This document shows, one piece after another, positions 17,872 to 29,013 of a stretch of 64,000 bases of DNA. Under the pieces are notes generated by a model, which had not been told where the DNA came from, made no database searches, and saw only the letters and a list, made by a program, of their open reading frames with translations. Made by a program: the position numbers and the translations under genes. The first letter of the stretch is position 1. Each line of letters begins with the position of its first letter. This stretch comes from XN24 sp035514535. Its GTDB lineage: Bacteria > Pseudomonadota > Gammaproteobacteria > Steroidobacterales > XN24. Location of the stretch: contig DATKAZ010000090.1 of the NCBI GenBank assembly GCA_035514535.1, positions 6,782-70,781 on the forward strand, given 5' to 3'.

Positions 17872-18468
17872 ATGCGATATCCGCCGCGACTCGCGGGGCT
17901 GATCGAGGCACTGCGGCGCCTGCCCGGCGTCGGGCCGCGCTCGGCGCAGCGCATGGCGTTCTACCTGCTCGAGAAGGACCGCGACGGCGCCACGGCGCTG
18001 GCCGAGGCAATCAACGCCGCGATTGCGGTCATCGGCCGCTGTTCGCGTTGCAGGATGTTTACGGAAACCGAGCTGTGCGAGATCTGCCGCGCACCCGGGC
18101 GGGATGCGGGGCTGCTGTGCGTCGTGGAGACGCCCGCGGACGTCGTGGCCGTCGAGACCGGCTCGGGTTATGCCGGCCGCTATTTCGTGCTGATGGGGCA
18201 TCTCTCGCCGCTGGACGGGATCGGGCCTGACGAACTCGGCCTGGAGATGCTCGAATCGATCCTCGACGAGGAGGGCGTCAGCGAGGTCATTCTCGCCACC
18301 AATCCGACGGTCGAGGGCGAGGCCACGGCGCACTATATTGCGGACCTGTGTACACGCCGGAACATCCGGGCGACGCGCATCGCCCACGGCGTGCCGGTCG
18401 GCGGCGAACTCGAATATGTCGACAGCGGCACCCTGTCGCACGCCTTCGCGGGCCGCCAGAACATCTAG
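17872..18468 (+). CDS. recR: Recombination protein RecR
   Basis: Ring-forming DNA repair protein of 198 residues that acts with RecF/RecO to load RecA at gaps. The N-terminal helix-hairpin-helix contains RRLPGVGPRSAQRMAFYLL. The zinc finger is CSRCRMFTETELCEIC (about 56-71), followed by a Toprim domain starting LLCVVETPADVVAVE. Length equals that of typical RecR. It ends just before the 50-bp palindrome that separates it from convergent rsgA. Confidence 0.96.
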   Translation: MRYPPRLAGLIEALRRLPGVGPRSAQRMAFYLLEKDRDGATALAEAINAAIAVIGRCSRCRMFTETELCEICRAPGRDAGLLCVVETPADVVAVETGSGYAGRYFVLMGHLSPLDGIGPDELGLEMLESILDEEGVSEVILATNPTVEGEATAHYIADLCTRRNIRATRIAHGVPVGGELEYVDSGTLSHAFAGRQNI

Positions 18469-18479
18469 CTGCTGATGGG

Positions 18480-18529
18480 GCTGATGGGGACACTCCTGAA
18501 AGCGCGCTTTCAGGAGTGTCCCCATCAGC
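18480..18529. repeat. Long dispersed palindrome, copy 1 (intergenic recR/rsgA)
   Basis: A perfect inverted repeat with 25-bp arms centred between 18504 and 18505. A further imperfect extension (bulged, about 8 bp) nearly fills the 66-bp gap between the convergent recR and rsgA genes. The core arm reads GGGGACACTCCTGAAA. The same core recurs at 29857-29920 with a different centre and different flanks that remain self-complementary. The position suggests a bidirectional transcription barrier; the repetition suggests a REP-type mobile element. No poly-T tract is present. Confidence 0.9.
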
Positions 18530-18534
18530 AGCCA

Positions 18535-19473
18535 TCAGCCGTGGCCCTGCAGATCCTCCGTCAGCCGCAGCAGGCGCCGGTAACTCTCGTAACGGCGCGC
18601 GCTGATGGTCCCGGCCTCGACCCCGCCTTTCACGGCGCAACCGGGTTCGCGCATGTGGCGGCAATTGGCGAAGCGACAGTGTTCCGCTGCGGCGACGATT
18701 TCACGAAAGCCGGCCGCGGCAAGGCGCGGATCGCCGAGCGCGGGGGCGAAGTCGCGCACCCCCGGCGAGTCTAGTAACGCCCCGCCACCCGGCAGCGGGT
18801 AAAGCGTCGTGGCGGTGGTGCGGTGCCGGCCTTCGCCGGTCGCCGAGGAAATTTGCGCGGTCGCCAGGTCCAGCCCGGGGAGCAGCGCATTCAGCAGAGA
18901 AGACTTGCCGACGCCGGACTGCCCGACCAGGATACTGCAGTGACCGACCAGGCCGGCGTGCAGCGCGTCCAGGCCGGCCGCGGCCTGCGCACTCACACGC
19001 AGCACCGGGTAGCCGATCGAGTGCAGCTCGCTCAGCACCTCGAGCTCGTTGCTCCCGGGCAGGTCGATCTTGTTGCAGGCCACCAGCGTGGCGGCCCCCA
19101 TGACCTCTGCCGCCGCCAGGTAGCGGTCGATGATGAACGGATCGGGCATCGGCTCCGGGGCGCACACGACCACGACCTGGTCGATGTTGGCCGCCAGCAC
19201 TTCCACCCGGCCGCGCGAGTCCGGGCGCGTCAGCTCGGTGTCCCGCGGCAGGCGTTCGACGACGGCGACATCACCCTCGTCGTCCGACAATTCCCAGCGG
19301 ACGCGGTCACCGCACACGAGCCGCAGGCCCCGGCGCCCGACGAACGCCGGATGACGATCGCCGCCTGTATCTTCTACCAGCAGGCGTTGTCCGAAGGCCG
19401 CCACGACGCGCCCCTCGGACAACCCATCGGCAGGGGGGATGTCCGCCGCTCTGTTAGAATTCCGGGATTGCAA
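18535..19473 (-). CDS. rsgA: Ribosome small-subunit biogenesis GTPase RsgA
   Basis: Circularly permuted GTPase of 312 residues that assists late 30S maturation. It has an N-terminal OB fold, then G4 NKIDLPG, G1 GQSGVGKSSLLNALLP, G2 around GRHRTTAT, G3 DSPGVRDF, and a C-terminal zinc finger with CRFANCRHMREPGC. The only start that keeps the OB fold complete is TTG 19473, preceded by AGG; no upstream ATG is available. The gene is divergent from orn, as in E. coli, with 20 bases between the starts. Confidence 0.94.
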   Translation of the reverse strand: MQSRNSNRAADIPPADGLSEGRVVAAFGQRLLVEDTGGDRHPAFVGRRGLRLVCGDRVRWELSDDEGDVAVVERLPRDTELTRPDSRGRVEVLAANIDQVVVVCAPEPMPDPFIIDRYLAAAEVMGAATLVACNKIDLPGSNELEVLSELHSIGYPVLRVSAQAAAGLDALHAGLVGHCSILVGQSGVGKSSLLNALLPGLDLATAQISSATGEGRHRTTATTLYPLPGGGALLDSPGVRDFAPALGDPRLAAAGFREIVAAAEHCRFANCRHMREPGCAVKGGVEAGTISARRYESYRRLLRLTEDLQGHG

Positions 19474-19493
19474 CGAGGCTACCTGCGAAGCTT

Positions 19494-20039
19494 ATGAAAG
19501 ACGCCGACAACCTTGTCTGGATCGACCTCGAGATGACCGGCCTGGATCCGGGCCGGGATTGCATCATCGAGATTGCCACCGTGGTCACGGACAAGCAACT
19601 CGAGGTCCTTGCGGAAGGGCCGGTCATCGCCATTCGCCAGGACGATGCCGCACTCGAGGCCATGGATGAGTGGAATACGCGCCAGCACGCCAAGTCCGGC
19701 CTGACTCAACGCGTCCGCCAGTCCCAGGTGACCGAGCGCGAGGCCGAGCTCGCCACGCTTGCATTCCTGCAGCGGCATGTCGGGCCCGGCGAATCGCCGA
19801 TGTGCGGCAACAGCATTTGCCAGGATCGCCGTTTCCTGGCACGCCTGATGCCCGAGCTCGAGCGTTATTTTCATTACCGCAATCTCGACGTCAGCACGCT
19901 GAAGGAACTGGCGCGCCGCTGGGCCCCGGCGGTCGCCGAGAGTTTCCGCAAGGAATCCCAACATCTCGCGCTCGCCGACATCCACGATTCCATCGAAGAG
20001 CTCCGCCATTACCGCGCCCTGCTGTTCAAGCTGCCATGA
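19494..20039 (+). CDS. orn: Oligoribonuclease
   Basis: 3'-5' exoribonuclease of 181 residues that degrades 2-5-mer RNA (and pGpG) in the cytoplasm. DEDDh catalytic residues are visible in VWIDLEMTGLDP, MCGNSICQDRRF and LADIHDSIEEL. Start ATG 19494. The stop overlaps the start of the DUF938 gene by 4 bases (ATGA). Length matches E. coli Orn (181). Confidence 0.96.
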   Translation: MKDADNLVWIDLEMTGLDPGRDCIIEIATVVTDKQLEVLAEGPVIAIRQDDAALEAMDEWNTRQHAKSGLTQRVRQSQVTEREAELATLAFLQRHVGPGESPMCGNSICQDRRFLARLMPELERYFHYRNLDVSTLKELARRWAPAVAESFRKESQHLALADIHDSIEELRHYRALLFKLP

Positions 20040-20635
20040 CTTACCCGCCGGTGTCGCCCGCGTGCGAACGTAATCGCGAGCCGATCCTCGCCTGCATCGC
20101 GCCCTTGCTGGCCACGGCGAAGCGCGTCGTGGAGATCGGCAGCGGTACCGGCCAGCATGCAGCGTGGTTTGCGCCGCGTCTCCCGCACCTGGCCTGGGTG
20201 ACGACCGACTTGCCCGCCAACCACGACGGCATCCGTGCCTGGATCGAGGCCAGTGGCGCCGCCAATCTGGAGGGGCCGCTGGCGCTCGATACGTTGCAGC
20301 AGCCGTGGCCGGCGCTTGGTGCGCCCGACGCGGCCTTCAGCGCGAATACGGCGCACATCATGCCGGAGCCCGCCGTCATGGCCATGTTCGAGGGCCTCGG
20401 CGCGGCGCTCCCGGCCGGCGCGCCGTTCTGTCTCTACGGCCCCTTCATTGAACAGGGTCGGCACACGAGCGCCAGCAACCTTCGATTCGACGAGGAACTG
20501 CGCTCGCGGGGCGACGGCATGGGTGTGCGTGATACGGCATGGCTGACACAGGTAGCGGCGGTGGCGGAATTCGACCTGGAAGCGATCGAGCCGATGCCGG
20601 CGAACAACAGGGTATTGGTATGGCGGAGGAACTGA
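20036..20635 (+). CDS. DUF938 SAM-dependent methyltransferase-like protein
   Basis: Protein of 199 residues with a class-I methyltransferase glycine motif VVEIGSGTGQHAAWFA (residues 31-46), an acidic post-strand-2 segment WVTTDLPANHDGIRAW, and the family blocks FSANTAHIMPEPAV and LYGPFIEQGRHTS. Substrate unknown. It is translationally coupled to orn upstream and overlaps the next gene by 16 bases, so orn, this gene and the ammonia-lyase form one operon. Confidence 0.85.
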   Translation: MTYPPVSPACERNREPILACIAPLLATAKRVVEIGSGTGQHAAWFAPRLPHLAWVTTDLPANHDGIRAWIEASGAANLEGPLALDTLQQPWPALGAPDAAFSANTAHIMPEPAVMAMFEGLGAALPAGAPFCLYGPFIEQGRHTSASNLRFDEELRSRGDGMGVRDTAWLTQVAAVAEFDLEAIEPMPANNRVLVWRRN

Positions 20636-21588
20636 CGGATCTGCCGACGGACGCCGACGTCTTTGCCGCGGCCGGCAGGATCGCGTCTTATATTCATCGC
20701 ACGCCCGTACTGACCTCGACCAGTCTCGACAAGGAGTCCGGTGCGCGGCTGTTCTTCAAGTGCGAGAATTTCCAGGTCGGCGGGGCATTCAAGGCACGCG
20801 GCGCGTTCAACGCCGTGCTGTCGCTGGATGCGGCGAGCGCCGCGCGCGGCGTAGCGACGCATTCTTCCGGCAACCACGGTGCGGCGCTGGCGCTGGCGGC
20901 CGCGCGCCGTGGAATTCCCGCATGGGTCGTCGTGCCGACCGACGCCGCTGTTTTCAAGCGAAACGCGATCGCCCGCTATGGCGCCGAGGTCGTGGATTGC
21001 GCGCCCGGTCAGGCCAACCGCGAGGCGCGGCTCGCCCGGCTGGTGGAAGAATGCGGCGCGACGGTCGTGCACCCTTACGACAATGCGGCCGTCATCGCCG
21101 GGCAGGGCACGACCGCGGTGGAATTGATGGAACAGGCAGGAAAGCTGGACATGCTTGTGGCGCCTGTGGGCGGCGGTGGACTCATCTCGGGCTGTGCGCT
21201 CGCGGCCCGGGCGAACTGCCCGGGCGTGCGTGTCATCGCCGCAGAACCGGCGGGGGCGGATGACTGCTGGCAGTCGGTGCAAAGCGGGCGCCGCGTACGG
21301 CTGGAGCAGGTCGCGACGATCGCGGATGGCCTGCGGGCGTCGATCGGAGAGCGCAACTGGGTGCTGATCTCGCGACACGTGGACGAGGTCGTACGGGTGG
21401 CAGACGACGAGATCGTGGCGGCCATGCGGCTCGCGTGGGAGCGCCTGAAGATCGTGATCGAGCCGTCCGCGGCCGTGCCGCTCGCGGCCGTTTGCTCCGG
21501 CCGATTGCCGGTGACCGGCCTGCGGATCGGCGTGATATTTTCGGGCGGCAACCTTGACCTCGACGGCTTGCCGGCGCTGTTCTCCTAG
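20620..21588 (+). CDS. Threonine/serine ammonia-lyase or serine racemase-like PLP enzyme
   Basis: Fold-type II PLP enzyme of 322 residues. The cofactor lysine is in GAFKARGAFNAV, the phosphate-binding and substrate loop is SSGNHGAALALAA, and the glycine-rich phosphate cup is PVGGGGLISG. There is no C-terminal ACT regulatory domain, so it is the short catabolic type: threonine/serine dehydratase, threo-3-hydroxyaspartate dehydratase or serine racemase. These cannot be separated by eye. ATG 20620 lies inside the DUF938 end. It is convergent with the RND adaptor gene 3 bases away. Confidence 0.85.
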   Translation: MAEELTDLPTDADVFAAAGRIASYIHRTPVLTSTSLDKESGARLFFKCENFQVGGAFKARGAFNAVLSLDAASAARGVATHSSGNHGAALALAAARRGIPAWVVVPTDAAVFKRNAIARYGAEVVDCAPGQANREARLARLVEECGATVVHPYDNAAVIAGQGTTAVELMEQAGKLDMLVAPVGGGGLISGCALAARANCPGVRVIAAEPAGADDCWQSVQSGRRVRLEQVATIADGLRASIGERNWVLISRHVDEVVRVADDEIVAAMRLAWERLKIVIEPSAAVPLAAVCSGRLPVTGLRIGVIFSGGNLDLDGLPALFS

Positions 21589-21591
21589 GCC

Positions 21592-22638
21592 CTAATCGCT
21601 GAGGATATTCACGGGCTGACCCGCGCGCAGCCGCTCCGCGCCGCGTACCACGACACGGTCCCCCGCGGAGATCTGGCCGGTCACGGCCACGAGCTCGCCG
21701 GCTCCCACGCCGGGGATCACGTCGATCCGCTCCGCCGTGTCGTTCGCACCGACCCGGAACACGCTGGCACCCTCGCGTCGCAGCACCAGCGCGTCGCGCG
21801 GCACGGCGAGCACTTCGGTCGGCGTGCCTGTCGGCACGGACAGGCGCACATTCTCGCCGACTCGCCACGGCGAGGACGGCACGCTGAGCCTGAGCTCGAA
21901 CATGTGCGAGCGACTGTCCCCGAATGGCACCAGCGCGCGTACGACACCCGTGCCGACATGCCGCTGGCTGTGAAACTGCAACTCGCCCCCGGTTTCCACG
22001 AAGCTCAGCGACGACAGCGGTGCCCGCGCGACGACTTCGAGCTCGCCCGGGTCGACCATGCGCACGACGTCGTCACCCGGACTCGCATACTCACCCGCGG
22101 TGAGCAGGCGTTCCGTGACGATCCCGTCAAACGGCGCGCGCACGCGCGTGCGCGCCAGTTGCAGCTCGATCTGGCCGAGGCGCGCGCGCGCGACCGCGAT
22201 ATCGCTGATGGCGGACTGCAGTTCCGTCTCGACCTGGTCGAGCTGGTTCTTGGCGGCGTTGTTTTCCGCCGCCAGGCGCCTCAGTCGCTCCGCCTCGCGC
22301 TCGAGAAACCCGCGGCGACTTTCCTGGGATGCCAGTACGCCGCGAAACTCGTCTCGCTGCAGGATGAGTTCGGCATCGTCGATCCGCGCGACCGGCTCGC
22401 CCGCGGGAACGCTTGCGCCGATCTCCGCGATCCAGGTCAGGCGCCCGCCGACCTCCGCAGCCACGCGCGCGTCGTTGCGGCTGACGACCGTGCCCGGCAC
22501 CTGGATACTGGGCGCGAGGCTCGCCATTTGCGCCTCGGCGACGCGGACCGGCGCCGGCGGCGGTCCGCCCTGCGCGGCTGCGGTGACCGGAAGGAGATAC
22601 AACAGGCACAGCAAGGGCTTCAGGACGGCATCTTCCAT
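21592..22638 (-). CDS. RND efflux periplasmic adaptor (membrane fusion protein)
   Basis: 348 residues. The signal peptide MEDAVLKPLLCLLYLLPVTAAAQ is followed by the usual lipoyl half-motif (GGRLTWIAEIGASVPAGEPVARID, about 65-88), a short coiled hairpin rich in Glu/Arg/Leu (about 100-165), the second half-motif LQLARTRVRAPFDGIVTE, and beta-barrel/proximal domains. It links an inner-membrane RND pump to an outer-membrane channel. It lies 31 bases downstream of its pump gene. No outer-membrane TolC-like gene is in the window. Confidence 0.88.
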   Translation of the reverse strand: MEDAVLKPLLCLLYLLPVTAAAQGGPPPAPVRVAEAQMASLAPSIQVPGTVVSRNDARVAAEVGGRLTWIAEIGASVPAGEPVARIDDAELILQRDEFRGVLASQESRRGFLEREAERLRRLAAENNAAKNQLDQVETELQSAISDIAVARARLGQIELQLARTRVRAPFDGIVTERLLTAGEYASPGDDVVRMVDPGELEVVARAPLSSLSFVETGGELQFHSQRHVGTGVVRALVPFGDSRSHMFELRLSVPSSPWRVGENVRLSVPTGTPTEVLAVPRDALVLRREGASVFRVGANDTAERIDVIPGVGAGELVAVTGQISAGDRVVVRGAERLRAGQPVNILSD

Positions 22639-22669
22639 GAATAATCGGGCTCCGGAAAAAACTGGATGA

Positions 22670-25600
22670 TCACGCAGACCGCTCGGGCCCGGCGTAGCGT
22701 GTGCGCAGGTCGCCGGGGCCGGCGACAGCCGGAACGGAGGCGTCCTCGCCGATGCGCAGCAGGCTGGGCAGCAGCACGAGCGTGAATAGCGTGCTGACGG
22801 CCAGGCCGCCGACGATCACCGACGCGAGGCCACGGTAAAGCTCGGTTCCTGCGCCGGGCATCAGCAGCAGCGGCAGCATGCCGAACAGGCTGGTAAGGGT
22901 GCTCATCAGGATCGGGCGCAGGCGATAACGCACCGCCTGCTCCACCGCCGCGGCGCGTGCCATGCCCTCGCGCTCCGCCGCGCGGGTTTGCGCCACCAGC
23001 AGGATGGCGTTGTTTACGACCAGGCCCATCAGGGTGATGAAGCCGATCATGGTCAGCAGGTCCATCGGCTGGAATGTCAGCAGGCCCGTGAGGCGCAGCG
23101 TGATCACGCCGCCGACGATTGCCATCGGCAGGGCAACGATCACCAGCAGGCTGTCGACGAAGGAACGGAACAGCGCGCTCATCAACAGGTAGAGGATCAC
23201 GATGGCGAGCGCCAGGCTGCGCGCCATGTTGTTGATCGCGCGGTCCTTGTCATCGGCCGTACCGCGGTAACTGATGTCGCCGTCCTCGGGCAGCTGGTCG
23301 CGGATCACCGGATCGACCTTTTCGCGGATGAGGTCGATCGCAGTACCCAGCGCCATATCGGCCGGCGGAGTCACCACGAGCGTGATCGTCCTGCGCCGGT
23401 CGACGCGCCGAATCTGGTCGGGGCCGGCCGTGCGGTCGACCGAGATGAACTCACCGAGTGGGCGGGTGGACCCGTCGGGCGTCGCAATCGGAAGGGACGC
23501 GAGTTCCTCCGGTGTCTCCCAGGCCGCCGCGCGCAGGATCATGTCGAGGCGTTGCTCGCCGTCGAAGTAGTCACCGACATAGAGACCGTCACCCAGGGCG
23601 CGCACGACGCTGGCCATCGTCTGCCGGTCCCAGCCGACCTCGGCAAGTCGCCGTTCCTCCGGCACGAGGCGCAGCTCCGGCTGTGCCAGTTCGACGCCGG
23701 GCACGGGACGCGTGCTGGCGCCAGGCAGGGACTGCGCGACCGCACCCATGCCCGCGATCGCCGCGCCCAGCAGGGCGTCGATATCGCGGCTCTGGATATT
23801 GACGGCGATGCCGCGGCCGCCGCCGAGCCGGCCAAACAGCGAAGCCCTGTTAGCGAAGGCGAGCGTGTCCGGGAACCCGCCGAGTATCTCCCGGTTGAGC
23901 AGCTGCACCAGCTCGTCGACCTGGCGGCGGTCAGCGGCGCGCGCGCCCATGAAGCCCGTGTTGCCGAACATCCCGAGGAAATAGCTTTTTACGGCCGGCT
24001 GCCTGGTGCCCTCCAGATGTGCCCGCATACGCTCGTTGACGACATCGATGAACTCTTCCTGGGACGTCGAGACGCTCACTCCCGGCGGCGGCAGGACGAA
24101 GCCGAAAATGAAGTTCTGGCGGCCCTCGGGCAGGTAATCTGTCTCCGGCAGGAGGGTCAACGTGAGGCCGACGGCTGCGACCGTAAGCCCCGCGATAATG
24201 CCCATGCGCCGCCTGCGCGTCCCGGTCAGGCGCATGATCAATGCCGTGCCGCGGTCCCACCAGGTTTTGTGCGGGTCCGTGAGGTGAATATTGCGGAGCC
24301 AGTTGTTGGCGGCGGTCGGGATGACGGTGATCGCGACGAACAGCGCGGCTACGACAGCAATCGCGATCGCCAGCGCAAGGTCGGCGAACAGCTGGCCCGC
24401 GATGTCGCGCAGGAAGACGATCGGCAGAAAGATCGCTACCGTCGTCGTGGTGGATGCGATCAGGGCCGCCTGCACCTGTGAAGCGCCTTCCTGTGCCGCC
24501 TCGTCGCTGGGCTTGCCGCTCTCCCGCAGGCGCACGATGTTTTCCAGCACGACGATCGCGGAATCGAGCACCATGCCTACGGCGAACGCGAGCCCCGCAA
24601 GACTGATGATGTTGATCGTGCGACCCGCGGCATTCAGCGCGATAAACGTCACGAACAACGAAATCGGGATCGCGAGCGCGACCATCATCGTCGCCCGCCA
24701 GCGCCGCAGGAACCACCACAGCACCGCGATAGCAAGCAATACGCCGAGCAACAGGTTGTTGCGCAGCATGTTGATCGAGTCCGTGATGTACAGCGTCTCG
24801 TCGTAGTCCTGCGAAATGTGCAGCCCGGCCCGCTTGGCCGCGCCTTCGTTGAGTTCGGCGATGACGGCCTTGAGCTCTGTCATGACCTCCAGGACGTTGA
24901 TGTTCTGCTCGGGCTGGGCATTGACCGCGATCGAGGGCCCGCCATTCTGGTTCAGCGAACCACGGGCGTCGCGCAGCGCCACCCCTACATCCGCCACATC
25001 ATGGAGATGAATCGGCTGGCCGTCCCGCCACGTCAGCACCATGTCGTGCAACTGCTCCAGGTCGTACTTGCCGGAAAATCGGATCGTGTATTCGCGCCGT
25101 CCCACGTCCTTGAAACCGCCCGAGACGTCGGTATTGCCGCCGGTCATCCGCGCCAGCAAGGGTATGTCGATCCCGAGCGCGGCGGCACGATAGGGATCAA
25201 AGGTGATGCGCACCTCGTTGTTGCGTCCGCCATAGATATCCGCGTTCGAAATCCCCGCGACGCGCTCGATGCGCGACTGGATCACTTCCTCCACGAAATC
25301 CTGGTAACTCGTAATGTCACGATCGTTGCCGGGAAGGGGGCGGACGGCGAACCAGGCGATCGCGCTGCCGAACTGGCCGCGACCGGCATAGACGATCGGC
25401 TGGTCGACGTCGAGTGGGTAGCTCGGCACCCGGTTGAGGCGATTCATCACTTCGATCAGGGCCCGCTCGAGCTGGGTGTTGACATCGAACGTCAGCGAGA
25501 TCGATCCTCGCCCGCGCGTGGCGCTCGACTGCATGATCTCCAGGCCGGGGAGGCCACGCAGCGCATCTTCCTGCGGCTCGACGATCTCGGCCTCGACTTC

Positions 25601-25771
25601 CTCGGGGGCGGCGGCACGCCAGCTGGTCGAGATCTCGATCAGCGGACGCTCGACGTTCGGGATCATCTGCACCGGCATGCGCAGCAGGGAGATGACGCCA
25701 AACAGCAGCACGAGCAGGATGGCGACGATCACGGCGACAGGATTGCCGAGCGCTGGCTTGGTCAGGTTCAC
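22670..25771 (-). CDS. RND family efflux pump, inner-membrane subunit
   Basis: About 1033 residues, proton-driven exporter of the AcrB fold with 12 TM helices and two large periplasmic loops. TM1 is NPVAVIVAILLVLLFGVISLL, followed by the periplasmic start PNVERPLIEISTSWRAAAPEEVE. TM4 has AVGMVLDSAIVVLENI, with one proton-relay Asp where AcrB has two. Start is GTG 25771; the frame stays open 82 codons further upstream, but that part has no pump-like sequence and overlaps the next gene. It precedes its adaptor in one operon. The substrate is not readable. Confidence 0.92.
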   Translation of the reverse strand: MNLTKPALGNPVAVIVAILLVLLFGVISLLRMPVQMIPNVERPLIEISTSWRAAAPEEVEAEIVEPQEDALRGLPGLEIMQSSATRGRGSISLTFDVNTQLERALIEVMNRLNRVPSYPLDVDQPIVYAGRGQFGSAIAWFAVRPLPGNDRDITSYQDFVEEVIQSRIERVAGISNADIYGGRNNEVRITFDPYRAAALGIDIPLLARMTGGNTDVSGGFKDVGRREYTIRFSGKYDLEQLHDMVLTWRDGQPIHLHDVADVGVALRDARGSLNQNGGPSIAVNAQPEQNINVLEVMTELKAVIAELNEGAAKRAGLHISQDYDETLYITDSINMLRNNLLLGVLLAIAVLWWFLRRWRATMMVALAIPISLFVTFIALNAAGRTINIISLAGLAFAVGMVLDSAIVVLENIVRLRESGKPSDEAAQEGASQVQAALIASTTTTVAIFLPIVFLRDIAGQLFADLALAIAIAVVAALFVAITVIPTAANNWLRNIHLTDPHKTWWDRGTALIMRLTGTRRRRMGIIAGLTVAAVGLTLTLLPETDYLPEGRQNFIFGFVLPPPGVSVSTSQEEFIDVVNERMRAHLEGTRQPAVKSYFLGMFGNTGFMGARAADRRQVDELVQLLNREILGGFPDTLAFANRASLFGRLGGGRGIAVNIQSRDIDALLGAAIAGMGAVAQSLPGASTRPVPGVELAQPELRLVPEERRLAEVGWDRQTMASVVRALGDGLYVGDYFDGEQRLDMILRAAAWETPEELASLPIATPDGSTRPLGEFISVDRTAGPDQIRRVDRRRTITLVVTPPADMALGTAIDLIREKVDPVIRDQLPEDGDISYRGTADDKDRAINNMARSLALAIVILYLLMSALFRSFVDSLLVIVALPMAIVGGVITLRLTGLLTFQPMDLLTMIGFITLMGLVVNNAILLVAQTRAAEREGMARAAAVEQAVRYRLRPILMSTLTSLFGMLPLLLMPGAGTELYRGLASVIVGGLAVSTLFTLVLLPSLLRIGEDASVPAVAGPGDLRTRYAGPERSA

Positions 25772-25890
25772 GGGCTCGTACCTGCCGGGGCGGGGGAGGC
25801 GTATTGTACCCGTTATTCCTGCCCGGGCTGAGTACCCCCGGTTTCGGTTATCATGCTCGCCCCGCCCCCCGCAGAGGCCGTATTGCAGAC

Positions 25891-26559
25891 ATGACTGGCA
25901 GACTGATCGTCCTGTGCGTCCTGGTATTGGCGGCGTCCGCCGCGGACGCGCAGACGCGCTATGTCTCGGACCGGCTCGAAGTGACGCTGCGGACCGGCAT
26001 GTCCACGCAGCATTCAATCATCCGCATGCTGACGAGCGGCGCGCGGGTCGAAGTGCTCGAGTCCGACGCGAGCACCGGGTATTCGCGCGTGCGCGCAGCC
26101 GACGGCGAGGAGGGCTGGGTGCTGAGCCGCTACCTGATGGACCAGCCGGCCGCGCGCGACCAGTTGGCGGCTGCCAGCGCCCGCGTGGAGTCCGTCCAGG
26201 CGCGGCTCGCGGATCTCACGGCTGAACTCGAGGTCATCCGCGGCGAGCGCGACAGCCTGGCCGCGGAACGTACCGGGCTCGGCGCGGAAGTGGAGGACGT
26301 CCGCTCGGAACTCGAGCGCATCAGGCAGGTGTCGGCGTCTGCGGTGGAACTGGACAAGGCTAACCGGGAACTCCGCACCCGCCTCGCGGCGGCGGAGCAG
26401 GCGGGGGACAACCTGCGCGCCGAGGTCGCGCAACTGAAGGGCAACACCCAGCGAGACTGGTTCCTGGCCGGCGCAGGAGTGCTGATCGCAGGACTGTTCC
26501 TCGGGCTCATCCTGCCGCGGCTGAAGCTCGGCCGCCGCTCCAAATGGGGCGACCTGTAG
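25891..26559 (+). CDS. SH3 domain / coiled-coil membrane-anchored protein (YgiM-like)
   Basis: 222 residues. Signal peptide MTGRLIVLCVLVLAASAADA, then a bacterial SH3 domain (about 22-88, with YVSDRLEVTLRTG and EGWVLSRYL), a coiled coil rich in Glu/Arg/Leu (about 95-185), one TM helix (FLAGAGVLIAGLFLGLILP) and a short basic cytoplasmic tail. This is the TIGR04211/YgiM layout; its function is poorly known and may concern the envelope or cell wall. ATG 25891 is chosen over an upstream in-frame TTG because it opens directly on the signal peptide. It is divergent from the RND pump and convergent with ppsA. Confidence 0.86.
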   Translation: MTGRLIVLCVLVLAASAADAQTRYVSDRLEVTLRTGMSTQHSIIRMLTSGARVEVLESDASTGYSRVRAADGEEGWVLSRYLMDQPAARDQLAAASARVESVQARLADLTAELEVIRGERDSLAAERTGLGAEVEDVRSELERIRQVSASAVELDKANRELRTRLAAAEQAGDNLRAEVAQLKGNTQRDWFLAGAGVLIAGLFLGLILPRLKLGRRSKWGDL

Positions 26560-26586
26560 CCCTCAGCCGGGCGACCGGACCCCCTG

Positions 26587-28944
<2,358 letters not shown>

Positions 28945-29013
28945 CTGGGCCCCCTTGAGTTTCCCCTCGCAGGGAAAGGACAATGCGCGCTGCTCCGTCG
29001 CACGGGTGAGGAA

